Shown: piece by piece, positions 59,745 through 64,000 of the stretch
Layout: every line of letters starts with the position of its first letter
Numbering within the stretch: the stretch's first letter is position 1
Source of the DNA: Heterobilharzia americana
Taxonomy: Eukaryota > Platyhelminthes > Trematoda > Strigeidida > Schistosomatidae
Assembly (NCBI GenBank): GCA_944470555.2
Contig: OX104128.1
Coordinates: 64,363,257-64,427,256, forward strand
Reading direction: 5' to 3'
DNA length: 64,000 nucleotides
Position numbers and translations under genes: made by a program
The notes under the pieces: generated by a model
The model's database searches: none
What the model was told of the DNA's origin: nothing
Seen by the model: only the letters and a program-made list of their open reading frames with translations

Positions 59745-60590
59745 CAACTTAAGCCAGTACTTAGTAAACAGCTACGCTTGCTATGTAACAGCTTATGATA
59801 CTATGCGGTTTCCCAGGCCAAAGTATGTGAATTGGAGCCTTATCCTGAGACACATTTTATAAAAGTCGAGTTCTCAAGCCAATCGACCACACTTTCACTA
59901 GTGATTGAATCCCCTGAAGCAAAAGAATAAGACTTGGAACTGAAAATAAAGAGATCGATTCTCATATTTACTTTTTATTCCCCATTCATAGCATTAAAAT
60001 TATTGAGAAACGTGAAAGAAAGAATGTTCACTCATAAAGATAGAATAACATGGAGATGGATAGAGGGAGACAGAGAAAGGCAATGAAGCACACAAGTACA
60101 AATAATAATATTGATGAGAATATAAAAAAATCTTCATTATTGCCATCATCCTCATCATCATCGTCAACAATCACAACAATAACAAAAACATCTTGAGGCA
60201 AATAATATCAAATTTTCAAGTATCATTGTAATTGTTATTAAATTTATGTAGTTATGTAGAATAGCTTCTAAGGTATGTATTATATTGATTCGATAGAGAT
60301 TTTTTATTTCACTTTTCCTGCTACTTTTCTTCACTTTGCATTTATCATTAGAATCCTTCAAAGTATACCTGTGCATATAGAATAATTGGTTCTCGATAGA
60401 TAAGTTTGTAGTCAATAAGAAATACTTCAACAACACTTCTGTTTGAAGATACCATATTTTTTCTCTATATAAAGGATTTAATTATTACTCTCTGAATAGC
60501 CTGGAGTTGGACACAAGCTAATATATCCAATTCTTAACATATTTGGTAGGTTCAATATGGAGATTTGCTGAGATTAAGTAGTTGATTTCA
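59745..60590. other. AT-rich spacer
   Basis: No recognised feature; a CAT/ATC-rich run is at about 60130-60180. Confidence 0.45.
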
Positions 60591-60594
60591 GATT

Positions 60595-60760
60595 GGAATT
60601 CATCATGAACTGACATACGTCAAAGCAACACTGGAAATCTGGGAGTACCAGACAGCTGTTTCGTCGTAGTATAAGACACCTCAGCAGTAGGCACCTGCGA
60701 TCTCGCCAGGGATCGAACTCAGGACCTTCATATTACGCGGCCAGCATGGCCAGCACTTGT
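60595..60760 (-). repeat. SINE-B copy, near full length, decayed hammerhead
   Basis: Minus strand: head with GGTCCTGAGTTCGATCCCTG (B box GTTCGATCCC), then a hammerhead with core CTGAGGT (A9 changed to T), stem II GTC/GAC, GAAA, CAGCTGTC and CTGGTACTCCCAG. Stem I is mispaired. Predicted inactive. Confidence 0.65.
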
Positions 60761-61289
60761 ATGAGTGCTTTTCCTCTGAAACTTGCGGATTACTGAGAGG
60801 TGATAGAATCACTCTAATGACAGATTTTCTTCCTGGTAATTATTAAAAGGAATGATTTATCTAGAATGAAAGAAAATTCACAGTAATTTATACCAATTTT
60901 AAAGCACATAGTGATAGATATTGATCTTGAATGGAATTTATAACTGAAATTTCTCAGATCCCTGTGCTGACCACGTACAAATGTCGCATTAAATGCCTAT
61001 GTAAATCACTCTGCGAATAAATTGTTTCGACAGAAAATAATAATAACATAAATAGTTAAATTGAAACAGCCATAGTTACTTCAGTATTTTCTATTCGGTA
61101 TATAAGATAAAGGATAAACAATAAAAAATCTCTAGTTGTGTATTTCTTCTGTGAAAGATTCTTTTCCCTGAATTTGCATGAGAACGTATTTACTTTAAAC
61201 GTTAGTTAGTTGGAGGTAATCTGCAGGAAGGTTTAAACGTATGTTTCGTGCTTGTTGTCACCTACTAGCAAGGCGTTAACACGACATCT

Positions 61290-61375
61290 CTATAATTCGA
61301 ACTCACCTTACCTAGGATTGTATTCAAAGACGTTACCACTGAGCTACTCTAACCGAGATTAGTGAATTCTATTTT
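61290..61375 (-). repeat. SINE-C, tRNA-like head
   Basis: Minus strand: TAGAGTAGCTCAGTGGTAACG (A-box TAGCTCAGTGGTAACG) and GAGTTCGAATTAT (B-box-like). The best A box of this family in the window. Confidence 0.5.
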
Positions 61376-61424
61376 GTCCAGTATTGAGTGAGTTCTACTT
61401 ATCATTTTATATTGTGGTCATTAA

Positions 61425-61605
61425 GCTCGGAGGGTTTGACTCTCAGTGGATTCATCGGTTTCCTCAAGGTTACAGATATGCCTTACTCACGAGTGCCAAA
61501 AAGCACGAAAGGCTAGTGAAGTAAGGCTTCCCACCTATTGCCTTCAAGGAACTAACACCCAACAAAGTGTACTGTCATGGTGAATGTCCTAGTTTGGTTA
61601 TCGAT
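61425..61605 (+). repeat. SINE-C tail region
   Basis: GAGGGTTTGACTCTCAGTGG, then GCCTTACTCACGAGTGCC and AAAAAGCACGAAAGG, then ATTGCCTTCAAGG. It matches the tail of the copy at 45760-45935 and the short piece at 62840-62935. Confidence 0.45.
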
Positions 61606-61609
61606 CGAT

Positions 61610-62835
61610 GAAATCCGGTCAGCACTCGAGACTAAACAATAAATAACTGGTTGCACTCCAGTGACCAGTCAGTGTATGTTTACCTTAATTTTCTCAAATC
61701 CATATCCACACTTAGTATTTCTTACTTTTCTTATATGCATTATCCTGTCAACACACTGAAACCACTTTTATAGAACCATTAATTGTATTTTCACTGCACT
61801 TACAGCGTACACCATTGTACATTGAATTTCCAAGTGTACATAACTGAAGTTATCACATAGTTATAAAAACAGGACTGAAATGGTGAAGATTGGATTCTTT
61901 GAATTTTCCTGAAATGTATGCTTTCCGAAGCCATTCAGTCAACTTTGTTCACCATATGGAATTAGATTTTAGACCATTGCCTAATATGAACCTCGTATTC
62001 CTTCATGTAAACTTAAAATAGATATTTAGTCTACGCTTTAGACTTACTGTCACATTGACAAAAATTGTAAGTTCATTACATAGTCACAATTGTTCTAAAT
62101 GACTGATATTACTGACTTTGACAGCTGATGCTTCATAAAACTTACACACGTGTTACCAAACTAACTCATTTTATTTCAGTGTGAATATCTTCAAGACTAT
62201 ATTCGTAAAAAGGGGTAAAAACATCTAACTACAGTAATAAGACCGTTTTTATTCTCCTCAAACCCTGTATTTTGCGAAAATAGGATCTTCTCACAGGAAT
62301 ATATTCCTATTTGTCTTTAGACTACAATTTAAGAGCAAATTGACCATCTTGAATACTTGTAAGGAAAAAGCATCTGTAACATTGTCATAGCACAAATAGT
62401 TTGTGCCTACAGGATACCTTTCAGAACCTTTTCTACTAAAACTTCATTGTCTTAAAAGCAACATGTCTAAAGATATACTTTGAGACATTTCGAAGTCAAA
62501 CGATCTGTTTTAGTAGACAATAAGAGTTCGAAAGATACTAAGATTAAAATAACTGGTCACAAGGGAGTACCTAATTTCATGTTCTCCTGTCCCATCTGCT
62601 GACTGAATTCGATCGATTTTGTTTTGTAGCCACCAGACTAAGAGACCTAGAATCACAACGGGTTTCAATTCATGTAAGATGCTTGAAGGTAATCAGCAGG
62701 ACTTTCTTTCGTTCAACAAGGTAATTAGTGTCCACTCTTCACAAACTGAAACTTCCGTCACACAATTCTGCACCAAGAGACATTACCACAGAGCATCCTA
62801 CTGTGAGACTAGGTTTAAAGAGATCAGCCTTGACA
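61610..62835. other. AT-rich spacer
   Basis: No recognised feature. Confidence 0.45.
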
Positions 62836-62839
62836 TGAA

Positions 62840-62935
62840 CGTCTCTAGTTGCACTACTTGGTGTAGTGGGTTTGATTTTGTCTCAGTTCCCTCGAGGTTA
62901 TGAGTGCACCTTACTGATATGTGTTTAAAAGCAGC
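62840..62935 (+). repeat. SINE-C fragment
   Basis: ACGTCTCTAGTTGCACTAC, GTAGTGGGTTTGATTTTG and GAGGTTATGAGTGCACCTTA resemble the SINE-C head-to-tail transition at 61425-61500. Confidence 0.4.
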
Positions 62936-63439
62936 AGACTTAAGTGAAGTAGCACTTCGTAAAAACTGTATTTTGCATTGTAAGAAGGATAAAGATTATT
63001 CGAGTAGTGAAAGACGAAGAAGACTATGCAAACAACCTTCATTAGTGCAGTCTGATACCTTCATCCCACAGGCAACAAAATGCAATGATTAGATTACATG
63101 AATACTATTAAGGAGAATGACAAAATATTTGGCAACTATCAAAATTACTAATTTGTAAATCATACGACTAACATGAATATTCATCATTCGTTTAACAAAA
63201 TCTATTGTCACATTTCAGTTACCATCGTATTCTTAACAGCTACAGCTACATTCACTGTCACATTGATAAGATTAAATATGGTCTGCTCATAGTACCTAAT
63301 CCACTTTCTATATTCAAAGAGATATATCTGGTACAAACTAGGCTTATTTAAGTTGAACAATTGCATTTTCCGACTAAACAGCCTGAAAATAATTTAATTT
63401 TGAAAGAAATTCCTGGTCCATATTATTGTTTGAACTATA

Positions 63440-64000
63440 CAGGTGGCACAGATGAGAACATGAAATCCAGGATCAGAAAGACAGCAAGACAGGCATTCCT
63501 GCATCAATCTGAAATCAGTGTGGAGATCTACTGCACTACACTGCACTGCACTGCACTGCACCGCACTGCACTCAGCATAAAGCGTGAACAAGATCCAGAT
63601 TTTCAACACTCATTCAGTTAGGTTAGTGCTTCTTTGTGGTGATTCAGAAACTTGTCGCATTATGAATTGCATTTCCAACAAACTGTATACTTTCATGAAC
63701 AGCTGCCATCTACGCTCAGTACTGAAGATCAGATCAGATCAGCTGGTCAGAATAATAAGAATAAGCAACAAGGAACTCTGGCTGGCTGGCAACGAGCCAA
63801 CGAAGTATGAAGCCATCGCCCAATAAATATGCAGAAGAAAGTGAAGATGGATTGGATATAGAGTGATAAGACTGAGTGGGGACATCACGTGTCAGGCCAG
63901 GCACTCGAGTGGAAACCAGATGGGAAACAAGGAGTTGAGGGTGACATGGAGGAGATGGTATGAGGAGAAAATGAAAGCTTATGAGGAGTTGTGGAGCCAG
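63440..64000 (+). mobile_element. RTE-like retrotransposon, C-terminal region, runs off the window
   Basis: Plus strand from GGTDENMKSRIRKTARQAF (about 63440-63495) through SVEIYCTT and a (CTGCA)n array (63528-63575), the CINNCHLR-like segment, and the C-terminal block, continuing past 64000. Frameshifts and stops present. Confidence 0.84.
63528..63575 (+). repeat. (CTGCA)n pentanucleotide array
   Basis: About nine units of CTGCA/CTACA replacing the single CTGCACTCAGC of other copies (SSALSM codons). Shorter arrays occur at the same site at about 31328-31352 and 34216-34227. Confidence 0.9.

Overview
This 64 kb window is AT-rich eukaryotic DNA. It looks like a blood-fluke (Schistosoma or close digenean) genome, mainly because of tRNA-headed SINEs carrying hammerhead ribozymes of the SM-alpha type, many degenerate RTE-like 'endonuclease-reverse transcriptase' copies, and several Penelope-like elements with GIY-YIG nucleases. 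I assign the organism from element style, not from a host gene. I found no host protein exon, true tRNA gene or complete rRNA gene, so the window is probably intergenic or intronic.

Layout: thirteen truncated copies of one RTE-like non-LTR family (1-305, 958-2205, 6420-7825, 12040-14490, 14545-15112, 17645-18265, 29690-31475, 33170-34770, 38575-39112, 41490-42710, 44741-45055, 52585-53875, 63440-end) lie on both strands. Most are 5' truncated, and where the 3' end is visible it carries a conserved motif and a TAA/ATT-type triplet tail. A fragment of a second RT family is at 45115-45470. Penelope-like elements lie at 3470-4190, 20010-21085, 26380-26870, 55840-56200, 56195-56420 and 58030-59740. 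The last has the only long clean coding region in the window, with all RT and GIY-YIG catalytic residues but no 5' end.

Short elements: (i) a tRNA-headed SINE, called SINE-B here, with about 15 copies and a type I hammerhead just downstream of the B box; (ii) SM-alpha-like units with a related but distinct hammerhead, in two places tandemly repeated with a period near 316 bp; (iii) a third tRNA-like family (SINE-C). The densest point is 43.88-44.74 kb. Three hammerheads with canonical cores, from two families and both strands, fall within 500 bp there, beside a 316-bp tandem SM-alpha unit that runs straight into an RTE 3' end.

How the parts relate: RTE-like and Penelope-like elements encode reverse transcriptase and nuclease. 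The SINEs carry Pol III-type internal promoters and need an RT in trans; their donor is not evident because their tails do not match the RTE tail seen here. Most copies are dead. The Penelope-like ORF and the canonical hammerheads are the sequences most likely to retain biochemical activity.
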